NCBI RefSeq assembly: GCF_028858725.1
Contig: NC_084767.1
Location: 34,389,519-34,453,518, forward strand
DNA: 64,000 nucleotides
Origin: Colius striatus
Taxonomy: Eukaryota > Chordata > Aves > Coliiformes > Coliidae
Direction: 5' to 3'
Notes under the pieces: model-generated
The model's input: only the letters and a program-made list of their open reading frames with translations
Databases searched by the model: none
What the model was told of the DNA's origin: nothing
Part shown: positions 1 through 23,900 of the stretch, piece after piece
How the letters are laid out: each line of letters begins with the position of its first letter
Numbering within the stretch: position 1 is the stretch's first letter
Translations under genes and position numbers: made by a program

Positions 1-564
1 CCTTGCTAAGAAAAACCTGAGAAGGAAGTGTAGGCCTCCAGATAAAACGAACCAGAAAAGAAAATGGTTATCTTCCCACTCAGTGTCACAACATACTAAT
101 TTTTTGCTATGGCCCAGTCCAATTTCACTCCTCTCTCTTTTTCACCAATCAGGCTTTTTCTTTGAGAATTATCTAAATTCAGGTATTTTTTTTTTGGTCA
201 TGAAGCTCATGAGTGAACCTCATTTTATAACATCTTTTTTCTGTAGGTCTTTAATATTTTTGTTACCAGATCAGTCTCTTGCTATTTAGATTTCTTCTGA
301 GTCTTTGTAATATGACTTTCTTAGTTATTTTTTTTTAATAAGTTGCATTTCACATGTGATGTCTAGACTAGAAACAGAAATTCTTGACAACAAATACCAA
401 AAGCTAAAGGACTGAGAAATTTTGTTCCTGTTGCATCTCAAACCACCATTTATTAGGAATATCCAAATGACAGATAAAAGGTGCTAAGTTTCAGGGAGAT
501 GAAAGAAACATAAATAAAAAACCCCTGATTTCTGCTTATTTACATCAAAACATTTATATTTTAC
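1..564. other. TMEM237: TMEM237 intron, partial
   Basis: A/T-rich intron sequence after the donor of exon 8. The next TMEM237 exon (first membrane helix) was looked for and not found here. No repeats recognised. Confidence 0.7.
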
Positions 565-10590
<10,026 letters not shown>

Positions 10591-10859
10591 TGCCGCAGCC
10601 GCCGCTGGTCGCCCGGGCACCGCGGGGAGGAGCCGGCGCTCGCTGCCGCCCCGTGTGGCCGGCGGGGGCTGGGGCAGGCCGGCTGGGACTGGGGTCTGAC
10701 CGGCGGCTGCGCGTTCTCTCCGGCGCCTGGAGCAGCAGAGCGAGCTCGTCCCGGCGGCTCGGAAGGCTTGGGCCGGGGAGCGAGAAAAGGAAACGCACGT
10801 CAGGGAAAACCGAGATTTCTAGGCTCCAGTAACGTGTAGCTACAGACACAATTTGCGGC

Positions 10860-11450
10860 ATAAAGATACACACAGTAAATAGAAAGGAGAAAAGAGAAGG
10901 CAGAAACTAAACGGGATAAAATTTTGTTCCAGCACAAAGGTACACAACTCTAGTGACAGTATCTTCTGTTTTCAGGTGATGATTTTCTTCCAAGATGAGG
11001 AAGGCCAACAGAGTAATCATCTTGTGTTCCTCCGAGGGCAAGACAGTTGGTAGGAGAGGTGAAGACAGACCAATATGTTTGCCACAAACAGCACTTTTCA
11101 CAAGGCTAGGGTAGAGCAGGCATAGAGCAACAGGAAAAAGGGGTTTCTGACTTTATTTCCCCCTTTGGGAAATCCACATTCTGTCAGTTTTCAGTCATGT
11201 GAGTTGAGGGAACAGAAGTAGTAATACAGCTGTAGTGTGAAGATAACAGTGGTTTCTAGGGTCATTTTTTATTGGTCCTACCAAAAAAGGTAAAAAGGAT
11301 AAGCAGCAAACAACTGCCTTCATAAAGAACAGGCTTTGCTCAAAGACATTAACTGTGTATCATTTGTAGGTAAGGCTTTCAGAATGTACAGGTAATGGAC
11401 TATAACAAAAAGGAAAGGACTTTTCTGTATCTATATCTATGACTAAATTA
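10860..11450. other. Intergenic spacer between MPP4 3' end and TMEM237 promoter
   Basis: About 0.6 kb of ordinary A/T-rich sequence between the TMEM237 CpG island and the MPP4 poly(A) region. No gene or repeat recognised. Confidence 0.6.
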
Positions 11451-11477
11451 TGCAGATAACATGCAATAAAATAGATT

Positions 11478-11487
11478 TTTATTTATT
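11478..11487 (-). terminator. MPP4: MPP4 poly(A) signals (two overlapping AATAAA)
   Basis: Plus-strand TTTATTTATT is AATAAATAAA on the minus strand, about 240 bases downstream of the MPP4 stop codon. Cleavage would fall near 11450-11465. Motif and position only. Confidence 0.7.
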
Positions 11488-11727
11488 ATGTAATTGAGCA
11501 CTCACAATATCTCCTTTTTTATACAAAAAAAGTCCACACAACTGTAACATAAAAAGCTGATGAGCTACACAGAACATAGTATGATTATATCTCCTGTAGC
11601 AGCTTCTTTCCTAATCCTCTTCCAAATCCCTCACATACAAAGATAAATTCTTGCAATCCTGACATTAGGATTAATCTCAAAGTAAAACATAATCTGTAAT
11701 CTTTCTGAAGCTGCCTGCTGCTCAGAA

Positions 11728-11919
11728 TTACGGCTGAGTGTCTGAGCATATCCATGTTGCAGGGACCCACTGGGGCTCGTCCTGTGCATGATGGACTGCA
11801 GACAGCAGCTGCGCCGAGGCTTCTTGTAAATTGTCATTCACAATCACTCGATCAAAGAACTGACCAAATTGAGCTTCCATTTTCTTAGCTGAATCTTCCA
11901 TCTCCTGTAAATCTTCTTC
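11728..11919 (-). CDS. MPP4: MPP4 last coding exon
   Basis: 192 bases; acceptor ATCACAG. Encodes [60 protein letters not shown] then TQP and TAA at 11728-11730. End of the GUK-like domain; one residue shorter than the human ending SSDTESQ. Confidence 0.97.
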   Translation of the reverse strand, partial: EEDLQEMEDSAKKMEAQFGQFFDRVIVNDNLQEASAQLLSAVHHAQDEPQWVPATWICSDTQP

Positions 11920-14900
11920 CTGTGATAGACAGAGGAGGTCTGTAAAGCCTTAGTTTTGTGGAGAGAAGCATACCTGCTGGGCAGCTGCAGGACACCTTGA
12001 GCTGTGCAAACGAGGGCACTGGAGAGTACCAGCCTGCTTTATTTCATTTAGTGTGCTACAGTGCTTCACCTGCTTCAGTTCCAGTCTCTAACAGCTGGCT
12101 GCCATATCCTTTCCAAGGAAAGGGCTTGTCTCAGCATGCACCATTTGTCCTCATAAGGTTATTCAGCTGATGAGTGTTGGGAGAGAATATTAAGGACTGG
12201 AAGGCAAATCCACTAACATTTCTGTTCTCATTCCCCACTTTAGTTTATGTCCCCAGTGTTTGTGTTTCTTTCTGCCATAGCAATCATGATTCATTTCCAT
12301 ATACAGTTATGGACTGAGGTCTCCAAAATTTTAAGATGCTAAACTTGATTACGATTTGTATGGAAAGAATTCTGGCAATACACTAGACCCATTGTAAGTA
12401 AGAGATATGCATTTCCTATGAGCAGAACTTGTGTTTTGTCTACAGAACTTAGTATAGAACTGATATTGATTCCATCATTAAATGTATGTGAAATAAAACA
12501 TTCTTAACTTACAAAAAATGTTTTATTAAATTACTGAATGAAGTGAATTCCTGGTATTTTGATGCAAATGGTAAATGTGTTGATTCAGATCTTGTCATAA
12601 GACAGTTAATTGAAAGAAAAATATACCAAATAGCCTTTCTGAAGACATTTTGAGGGAAATTGCCTCAATCCCGTAAGTAAAAATTAGAACACTTCTGCTT
12701 CAAAGCAAATTTGGAGGGGTAAAAAAAAAAAAATCCCAACAAACCAAACAGAAAAAGTCAAGAATAACTTAGATTTGATCCTATAGACACAATAGTCTTT
12801 TATAAAAAGAGTTAATGTATAACATAACAGAATGCATTATGTTCTAAACACAGAATCCCAGAATAGTAAACTGAATCTCTTCTATTCCCAAATCTCACCT
12901 TGAATTTCATGTTCACATAATAATCTGTAAGGATTCGCGCATTCTTACGAGTCTGCCTCATGCAGCTTATGCTGGATGGCTTGATGAATATAATGTAGGG
13001 CTTTAATTCATGAGTCCGGGCTACTTGTATGCCCTGCCAAGTGTAAAAAGAAGTTAAAGAATTGCAAGTGTATTCATTCCAGTTTTGCTCCAGCTGTTTC
13101 TGTGCTGTTATCTCCAGACCTACTAGTAAGCTTTTTTCACGTATATCTACTTTACAATTACCTAGACCAGCCATTGTTAAGCAACTGTAGCACAGCAGTC
13201 ACTTAATTCTGCTTGATAATCTTGTTAGGAGATGCTTTCAACTGCAGTGCATGACTGGACATTATCACATTAACAAATCTTTACAGTCATCAATGAAGGT
13301 TAATCTGTTTTGGTTTTTTTTTTTTTATTTCTGGGAAGCTACCTTGGGAAAAAGTACACTTTTATTGCTTCATATTGGAAGAAAGTATCCTGCTGTTTGA
13401 AATCTTTGTGCTGTTTAACATTCCCTGATGTTAATAAGCATGTTTAAACTACTGCAGAAGAGTATAGAGAGAACTAGAAGAAAACCATGGCCAAAAAAAA
13501 AAAAAAAAAAAGCATGGCATGTAAGTTTGGCCAAGCCAGTAGATTTATCCCAAAAGTTATCCTTTAAACTCATACCCTAAAAAAACTGATAGTGGCACAT
13601 CTGCTCAGGTATCAAAGTTACATTTTCTCTCATCTTCTCTCTTTTGTTTAGGACAAGTGTAGCAGAAGGAACCCAAGGATGGTTTTAGATCTGAAATGAA
13701 GACTAAAGTATGGCCTAATCTGCCCCTTACAGCAGTTTAGATTTTGAGTAGTATCCCACAAGTCATGTAACTTCTATTTTGAACAGCACAAACTGCTGCT
13801 GACCTAAGGCTCCAACTACACTTGCTCTACATAATTGGAGGGAAGTCTCTAACAGTTACTGACCTATGGTATCTGTTTCTAATTTGAGTTAGAAGAGGTG
13901 CTGAAACCCAGTAACCTAAACAGCTCCTAAGTACTAAATCTGAAAGTTGTTCAGAGAAATTCAGTAACATTTTGCTGCTCACAGCTTTAAGCTTTAATAT
14001 TTAAAAACTCAGACCTTTTGTAGCCTTATCTTCATAAGCAAATTCAGATTAGCATGGCAAGTATTACTGAAAATGTTAGAGGTAATACAAGTAATTAATA
14101 AAGATATATCAGAATGCAAAGGTTGCATTCAAAGTGTTATTGCAATGCCCAGTATCCGAGCACCTGGTAATCACACAAACATTTGAAGTGCCAGTGTCTG
14201 CCAGGGCTTATGTGCATGCTGCCCTTTCTCATACAATAAAGATTTCCAAACTGTGGTCCCTGAGTGGTCTACGCAGCAAGCACTTGATGATGTAGTTGGT
14301 CGTGTGCACCAGCTGTTGCTTCTTCTGAAGAGAAATCAATGCTTGATACAGTTTCCTACTTTTGCTCAATTACTTTAGCTGTTGCCGCTTTTACCAAAGG
14401 GTAAAGCACTCTAACAGGGCTTGGAAGAGGAGGAAACCCCATGCAACAGTCTCTGCATGAAAGAATAATCCTTGCTTTAAGCAAGTATGACAACTTGTTT
14501 CTGTACATGAAACAAATGAGCTGTATTGATCTGTATATACTTGTCACTATAGTATCCCTTCCAAGACACATTCAAAAGAATAATAAAGTACCATGAGCTG
14601 AAGCGAAAAAACAGGGTAAAACATCTAATGCTGTTCCAATAGCTCAAAAATGTAGAGACAGTTACTTTTCCTTCCACAAGAGAAAAATTCTAGATTCCCT
14701 GCCCCTTTACAACTCACCTGTGGTTCTAAATCTATTACACAGATCTTCCCTTCATCGAGGACTGTTTGCACTGCATCAATACTGGTGCCATACAAATACC
14801 CTTTGTATTCCCCATATTCCAGCATTCTGCAACAGCAGCGAGGAAGAAGGAAATGAAAGAGCAGTTGAGTCTCAAAATGTTCTGTTTAAAGCCAAAATCT

Positions 14901-17900
14901 TCAAATGTAATCCAATGATCAAGACTGAACAATGATAAGACACAGTGAACACTGATGAACAACCTCTGTGTTAGCTTTTCCCCACTACACTGGGCACAAA
15001 ATCAGAACCATTACAGTTTGATATCTCCAAAGCATGCATTTTTTGCTTATCTTGTTGTCACAAATTATGTGTTTAGAGGTTCTGATTGTAATGATAAAAT
15101 GCTTGCCATTTACATTGTATAAATAACTGGCTAAATCAGAAGAGCTGAAAGCACTTGGTACAGCTCATGGAGTGTAGCTTCTGGTCTGTCTGAGAAGGAA
15201 TATTGATGCCTAGAAAGGAACAAATACTTTTTAGCCTTTACAGTTGGGCTGCTGACGTGGAGATGTCATCACTGCAGAGATTCTGCAATGGAGTTGTACA
15301 TGAACAGGTCTGACTCAATGCTCAATTTTAGGAAGCCATCCTGTTTCCAGGAGAATTGAACTCTAACTTACAAGCACATCAAGTAAGCTCAGGTCTGGAG
15401 GTCCACTTGCTTTTAGAAGGATTCTGAGATAAATTGTAGAAGAGTTTATTTACAACTGCACACACACAGTTTTTGAAACAATGGGCTCAAATAATTGGGC
15501 CTAAATTTCCACCAAATGGAACAGTAAGTATGAGTGGAGGTGCCCAGGCTTGGGACCTAACTACAAGACTGTCTTTTCTTGCATGATGTTACATTTTAAG
15601 TAAGCAGAGTGGAATTTGTCTCTCCTACTTACCTGTGGCTGTACACCATGTTTTCAAAAGTTTCCTTTGACACGTAGTGATATTCACGGCCATTCATTTC
15701 ATAGCTCTTCTGAACACGAGTCGTGTCTGAAAGGACACATACACACCCAAAAAATAGGTGCAAGCAAATTCGTGTAATTTTATAAATGAAAATGAGACAA
15801 CTTCCATGAAGGACTATAACTCAGCATTTTCCTAAGTAATAAAATTAATTGTTTCTACATGAATAATTCAGAGCAAAAGCCTTGTCTACTCTACTGGTTG
15901 CCCTGTGGTAATACACTGAAAATTAGCAAAGCAAATGTGTATTTCTTGGAATGTAAGAAGAATGGTTTAATCCAAATATCTATGACTCAAACCAGTCAGG
16001 AACTGCTTTGGAACAGGATGCACAACTATTTTTAATCAATTTTATCTCAGAAGAGTTAAGTTCATTTGGAAACATCCTACAACAAGCCTTCCCATATTTG
16101 CACTTTCTTCAGATCTGGGATCTCAAGCACAAAAGAATTCCTCAGTTCTCAGCCAGCCTCAGATTTCAAAGTTTCCTGTTTGGTTTTCCAAATCACAAGA
16201 ACCAAATAAGCACAAGTAGGAATCATTTCAGTTATTATGTCAGAAATTAAGCTGTGTAATTCTCATCTTAGACTAGAAGGCTAATAAGGAAAGCTGCAAA
16301 GCCTATTAAGCACCAACTTTTGTTGCCTCCATTCTCATATCTGATCACTTAAACACTATGAGCTTACAATATCCCTAAGGAACATTCTTATTTTTAAATC
16401 TAGGAAAAGCAAACATCAAGATTAAACAAAATCACACAGATAATCTACTGCTATGTAAAGCTACAGTGGTTTCAAGAGCTGCAGCTACCTTTGGCTGATT
16501 TACCAAAATAGAGAGAAAGATACTATTTTAATAAAAGCAAATGATTCTGGCTTCCAGTAGAGCTGAAAACCTGGCCATACAGGAACTGCACAAAGGCAAG
16601 ATGGAGGTATTTAACACTTTGTAATCACATTTGAAGGAGATACCAGGGGAAAAAGGAAGAACATTACATACGAGGTATGGCACTTTGAAACTCTCTTGGG
16701 TTACTTGCAATAAGCCTTCGCCTTAGCTCATTGACACCAACTCCTGCAGGACCTGATAAGTTGGAAAAGCAACTAATGTTACTGACAGTGGCCCTTTTCA
16801 AATGCACACTCCCCATATTCTAACACATTGCACACAAACAAATGAAATGGAAATAAGTTCCCCCAAAAGTGTACCAGAAATGACTGAAGCATCTTGATTG
16901 ATCCAGGCTACAAATCACTTTCCAGCCTTATAGATGTACCTGGAGGCAACTCGGTGATATAATTTTAAAAGAAAAAAATCATCATCAAATACTTCAAAAG
17001 GACAATGGGTTTGCCTTTGCCCAGTTTCCTTCACCATAGAATCATTGGACACTGCAGAATAACAGCTTCCTTTCAGATGCTGTCATTAAAGACTACTACT
17101 TGTGGGCCTGTAGAACGTTGAATGCAATACTTTCCATAACAAGCATTAGTAAAGGTGCCTTTTTAACTGCCCATGATTAAGATTTTTCTAGTTTAACTTT
17201 AAACATTCTTCTTCTCATTGGCATGTCCATGCATTTAACACTGGCCACAGAAATGTCTCCATGTAACGATGTTTTCTAGGTAGTTACAAATATTTTCTCC
17301 TTGCTTTCTGGACTTGTCTCAATTGAATAAAAAACTGAACCATTTCACTAATCAAATCTATTCCCAAACAACATTCATAACCACGTGGCTTCTTCTAAAG
17401 ACTTTAATAATAATAGTAATAACAATAATAAACAACATTTACTATCTCAAGCAAAGAACATGATACATACATTAAACTTCAAAACCAATTGATAATCATT
17501 CTAGAAATGCTGCTTGGAGAGCTCCCTGCACAGTCTGCAACTGCTGCAATCAGTGGATCAGGTCACAACTGGTTCTTTCCTCATCTCTTGTACAGGTTGC
17601 AAAACGTGCATGAGAAGCTAATTAAACTCTTACCCACTAGTATAATGAGTCTGTTCCTGTCTGCTGGGTGCCTCTGGTACCTAACCACCTCTTCATAGGG
17701 AGCTGCAAGAGCGCTGTAGCAGCTGCTGGGGCAGCGCATGTAGCATGACTGTTGGTTGGCCCAGGATTTCCTGCGACACAGACGCATGCTCCTGCGGAAA
17801 CCAGCTGGAACAGGCAAAGATATCAGTACTAGAAAACACATACAGGCAGCTAATTCTTTACAGTACCTCTTTCTAAGTCACACAACATACTGGTTTTTTA

Positions 17901-20900
17901 GCTTTTTGCAGGGTGAAAGCTAGTGAATTTCAGTGGTGTACTTGGTCTGTCGGCTTAGTAGAACCTCTGAGCATTACAAGACAGCAAACGAGGAGGTCAA
18001 GTCTCACTGAAAGTCACCTGAAAATTAGCCCAGAATTAAAGATCCCCAAAAGATCTCCAAAACAAGCCAAAGGAGAAGTTTCTGGCCACATAAAGCATCA
18101 CTGAGAAACAGGTCAACTGTTTGTTGAAAGTGTAGCTGGTTCATTGTCCTGAAGCAAATCTGGAAAATTTGCTCCACAGATGACAGACGTCATCGTGCTC
18201 AGAAAAATTAATAATTTCCTACAGTATGTCAGAGAAGTAAGGGAAATCTTGACAGTCAGTCAAGTTAAAGTAGTTGTGGCCAGGTCTCAGAAGAAACATA
18301 ACAGGAAGAGATTTAAATGGAGACAACAAACATTTAGAGGAAAGTAACTTCTTGAGGTTTGTAAAACAGAACAAGTAAATTTAATTCACTAAGACTTCTG
18401 ATGAAATAAAGAACAAAGCATTTAACTTCAGACAAGCAGTTCATCCAGATTAAGCCCCAAACATCTTACTTATCTTTAGTCACTGCATACCAATAAAGAC
18501 CCGTTGACCAAATTCACCAAATTCTTCATCTTCTAGAATATGAAGAACAAATACTCATGAAGTTAAAAAAAAGAACAGCAAAAGTTTAAGAGCTAGATGG
18601 CTAACAATTATTGCTAATCACAAATGAAAAATAATGCTTAATCTAACTAAAAAAAGCACAATACTCCATAATAGGAAATATTAAAATATTTCCCATGACT
18701 AATTCAAAGGACCAATATTTCTTTAAAAGAAAAATTCAACTTAAAAAGTCTTAGTATTTTCTTAATTAGATTTGAAACTTCACATTTTATGTGTTTCATT
18801 CCCAAGATAACTAGATGCCAGAAAACATTTTGGAATACTTATAGTGAAAAAGCCTCCATACAATTTAAGCTTTTCAGGTGAAACCTAGCATACAAGAAAG
18901 CCTTAGTTATCACATCACAATAAACAAGTCCATAGCTCAAAATCAGAAATTAAAAAATTACAACTCAGCTTCTGGCTAATGGCAAGCTTGGAAAATAAAA
19001 GGCTTTTGCTCACATCTTTCAGGCAGAAGGAAGACTAAATTTTATTATTTCTTTCTAATCATCTTTGGATCAGTGATATCTGTGCTCCAGCATCCCAGAC
19101 TAATCTGTTTCCTCTGGTTCTTTTTTTCCCCCCCCCCCCTCTTTCTCGTGCTATGGAGGCTTAACCATTCAGGTTTTAAAATTAATCTCTCCTGTAAGAC
19201 TCAAATATCAATTTCCCAATAGATCAACACTATAGAAACTAATCCTTTAGAAACTATTTTATAACAGTGATTTGAAAATATGCAATTAAAGGGAAAAAAT
19301 GGAGTAGCAACATTTAGATTCCTTTTCTAAAAGAACTTCTAATTTTCCTCTAATCATGTACATAGTTATCCAGATCTATATTTTCTTTATTTAGGCCTTG
19401 TTAAAGCAAGAATAAGATACAGAAGACATAGGTCTATCTTTAAAGGCAGTAATTGTTACAAGGCAAGAACAGTATTTTCATTTGCAAAGCATGAAATGTA
19501 TTGTCTTTTAGCTCTAGGTTCTTTGACAGTTCTCATAAATGTGGAGCTATCAAAACAAAATTAAATGCATCTTACTCTTCTTTCACATCTATATACATTT
19601 TGCCATTTGTTCCTTTAAAATACAGTTTTATTCCTACACTTCTACATGTACTAACATGTACATCTTTGTTTATGACTGTAGAAAAATCTACTTGGCACAA
19701 AACTGCTCATTGAGAGCAGAGTTCAGAGTACACCTCAGCTGTCATATGCCTGTATTATTTCTACTTTCAGGCTTTTTGAGCTGTCATTCAAATATTTTTT
19801 TAGCATTTCTGCTTTATCTACCCTCCGTTCTTTGTTATTGAGTGCAGTGTGGAACCCTACAGGGATCAAACAATTCAGCTACAAGATATTGTATGAGGAG
19901 TTGTAGTTCCTGGTAATGCAATAAACACGGATAAATCCTAATAGATTACTGCTTACAGGAGACAGGGAGAAAAAAGTTAGTGTTACCTTCTTTAAGCTCC
20001 TCTGCACATTCAGGTAGAGACAGACATAGTACAATTAGTTTTGAGAAGACAGTCTATACTAAGATTAAAAAAAAAAAAAAAAATCCAGCCAGCATCATCC
20101 AATGCATTTAGGAAATAGGTGTTGCAGGCCTTAAATCTAAAATATATCTGTTTGAGCATGAATTCTCAGTTCCCAAAGAATGAGAAACTCAGCTACGGCA
20201 TCTATCTCACCGTTGTATTTGCAAAATACATCATGTGGACGTTTGACTACTGTTTTAAGTAAAACATAGGATACCAAATGTTTGCACCTTCTCTGACTGG
20301 ATACATCAGAGAGCTGACCCAGCACTGAGTAGTGGATAGTACTGGCAAAAGTAATGCCCAAGTGCCGTTCTCAAACATTTTAGCTTGCAAACAAAAGACT
20401 ACCCTGTTGACCTGCTGGTTCTGTTCTGTCTTTGGCATTGATTGAGATGTGGAAAAGAATGAGCCACCTGCGATAGGAGAGTAAGAGCCTTGTGGAGTAG
20501 AGCAAGTGTAAAGTGGAATGACATTTTCTCTACAAGATTACTACTGTGAAACTTCTTGTTTGAGGTATTTAGTAGATTTATTTTAGTGGGAGCATTATGT
20601 ATTTTAGAAGACTTATTTTAGACGACTTAAGTTTTGCAGAACTCTGAATATGCTGTTCCCTAAAAAATCCAACCCCCAAGGCAGCTTGCTTTAAAAAAGC
20701 ACTGACTGGTTGTATGTCTTATATATAATTTCTTCATTTTATAAAGACATCTTTATTGGTGTGCCAGTGATGCACACCATCAGGAATCCAGAACAAAGCT
20801 CCTCTTTACCACATCAACTCCCATAGACACTGAGGATTCGAGTCTCTGTTACTCTAAGAAATCCAATTATCTGGTGACATCAATGAGCTCCTGCTGTCAC

Positions 20901-23900
20901 AGCTTGCACGGATATGGCAGACAAGGATTTGATAAACAGATCCAGTACTCATGCCCCAGAAGAAACACTCCCACTTGTGAGGTAACAGGACAAGGTAAGG
21001 ATTCCTTACTAGTAAGGAATCAGAGAGTGAGAGGAAGACTTAAGGGAACAGGATTTTCCATAATGGGTTTTCAAGCCAGAATGGCTTCTAAAGCTAAAAT
21101 AGCATTTTGGGTATTGACACGTGCTTGTTTCTAAGGCACTTGATTGTCTCTCTACATCCTTCATGAAGCAGAACAATAGCAAGGGATTTGAAGTCAGGAC
21201 CGAGGAACTTACCAGACTCAAATGTTTCTTCATCTTGGTTAGTAATCCAGGTAGCAAAGATACCAAAATAATTTCACAATTTAATTTATCCAGGAAACAA
21301 AACTAGGCTTTAACCAGCTACTACCTTGAAGGAAATAGAATAATCTCAAGTGAATTCAATTACCTGTTTCGACACACTTCTCATCGATCTGCATGTCATC
21401 CTCTACAGATAAACATAAAGGGAAAAAACCAAAAACAAACAAAAACTAAACTCAGAAAAACACTGGAGAGCAAGAAGTCTTACACATCTTACAAGACTGA
21501 ACTCAGACATCAGAAAGAAAATACTTGAAGCTTAGATATCTTTAAAGATTTTAACCGTTAACTCCAACTTACTGACATTCCCTGTCTTTAGTGAGCAAAA
21601 GGCTCCTCTTAAACTTGTGCTCTTAAGGGCTTGTGGCAGAGGCAAACACATCTAACTTGTATTCTCCTTTTAAAATAATAAAAGGTTGAACGTGACTATC
21701 GCACTGTTCATTGCCCATTTATTATTATAACAATATAATTTTCCACTCTCTCTCTTCTTTCTTTTGTTTTTTAAAAGCGTGGATCATTCCAACGTGCCTC
21801 TCTCAAGGACAGTGTTTTGTTTGGTTGATTTTAATTTTATTTTTACCAGGGAAAAGGGAAAAAAGAGAGATTTTTTCAGTTCTCTCTCCATGGCCTGACC
21901 ATACCAATTTCACATCCCCCTCAAATGGCAGAGAAAGAGGGAGTGGAAAAGAGAAAATGTAATTTTTCCTTCCTCAAAGCAACCTACCCAAACTGTTGGT
22001 TCCCTACCAGACAAAGTAAAAGTTTAAGCTACGCATTAAGGTAAGCTTCTACTATTTCAAGTGAAAAAAACACTTGATTTCAATTATGCTAAGCACACAG
22101 AATGCCAAGAACTTTGTTTCTTTTGCATATATTTACCAAACTGCCTTATTTCTGACAACTTTTTTAAAAGCTTGTAAAACCATGTGCTATATTGATTCCA
22201 AGTACAGGAACACAACGTTGCAAGGTACTATATCTCCTACCTTCTTCCACAGTGCTTACTGCCCATGGCATATCCATTGAAGCGGTTAAAATGCAATAAA
22301 ATGATGGTGAAAGAAAAGCCTCAACTAACAAACACAACAATTAGTGCAAGAAGAATCCTAGGTAGTGAAACACAATTAATCTGGGAGCTATCACAAGAGA
22401 AAAAAATAATTTTATACTAGTATAAACAATCATAAAAGAAAATGGGGAGAGAGAAAGCAGGAAGAACGTTCTTTGTCTGGGAGTAATTGTATGTTTACTG
22501 AAAAGTTGGCAGAGGATAATGTTTCTGGATTGGCATCACAAATACACTCCTGGGCAGCACAGGAGTATATTATCCTAATGCCTCAAGGAAAATAAGTTCT
22601 ATCTTTCCCTCAATAGTTTAGAAGACATAGACACATTCTAGAGATATCACAGGGCATCTTCTAGTGCAGAACTGTTACCTGTGTCCCTGGAAAGCCAGGC
22701 CAGTACAAATGTCACCTCAAGACTTCTTCACACCCAATTCTCCTAGAGAGAACCAGCTCTCCTAGAGAGCTCCTAGATCTTACAGGCTTCAGAAGCTGAA
22801 TTCACAGCTTTGCTCACATTCAGACCCTAAGTACAACATCCAACCACCACTGTCAGCACTCCAGGTATCACTGCCATTAAGTATTTGTTTTCCTGGGGAT
22901 AGTTAACACATTTCTAAGGTTATAGTATGGCTCCAGAAACAATGCCGTTGAATGAAACTGAATTGTATGAGCTTCTATTTCAGTATCCCTGTAAAAAGAG
23001 ATAAGACCTTTCTTTCGTGCTCTACCATTCAAGTAACTTTTCACTCACACATTGATGATTTGAGACAGAGGTGAGGTTGGAGAGGCTGAGACCACCAGAA
23101 TTCTCGTTGTTTCCTACATAGAAATAAATTTATATAGTTAAAGAAACAAACAGTCCACAAACACATTATGTGCCAGTCAGATTCACTACTTACACGAGGT
23201 CAATCAGCGCTGAACTGACAGAAGACACCAAGAGTGCAAACCATCTGCAAAGCCCAGAAAGCAAGCCAACGTGCTATCAGCATTATTTAAAGACAATTTT
23301 CAAATCAGCAGCCCAGAAGTGTTTGCAGTATTTTAGGTTTATATATAAGGACAGGAAGATAAGCCCTACTGTGGTCGAGACTCCTGGAAGTAGAAGAATA
23401 TGCTACTGCTACAGGTAGGAGTACTACTGCCTCAGTTACTACATAGAGCTTCTTGCTTGCAGCCTCAGTCGCAACTTTCATTATACTGACCACAGATAAG
23501 TTTACATAGAGTACAAACTGAAGTTTATGATCTGCAATTGCATGGTCTCACTTTCCTGTACTCTGGTTCTGAAAGCATGGTTTGTAAAAATGATGGGCAA
23601 CATATGCAGAAAACAATAGGCAAGGGATTCTTGTTCTTCCTTGAGTTTTTGAGGGATTTTTGGGTGGTTTTTTTTCCTTTGAGGTTGTTTTCTTTTTTTC
23701 TCCTTTCTTTTAATCTGGCATACTGATTTGTGACCAAAAGTGAAGGGGTCATACAAACCTCATATGACATTCTTTAAAAAAAACCTCCACTTTCTCCTGA
23801 TACAGCTATGCCCTTATACTATGCAGTTAGTATCACACTCTTTTCCCCCACTTATTTTACATTATAGATGATGGTTCAAAACAACTGAAGACATTAATTT

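Noticed and set aside
23051-23113. MPP4 linker exon ending two bases earlier at GTGTGA
   Set aside because: The stronger GTGAGT donor together with the 18-base exon gives the human length; the earlier donor needs a different acceptor for the microexon and a shorter linker.
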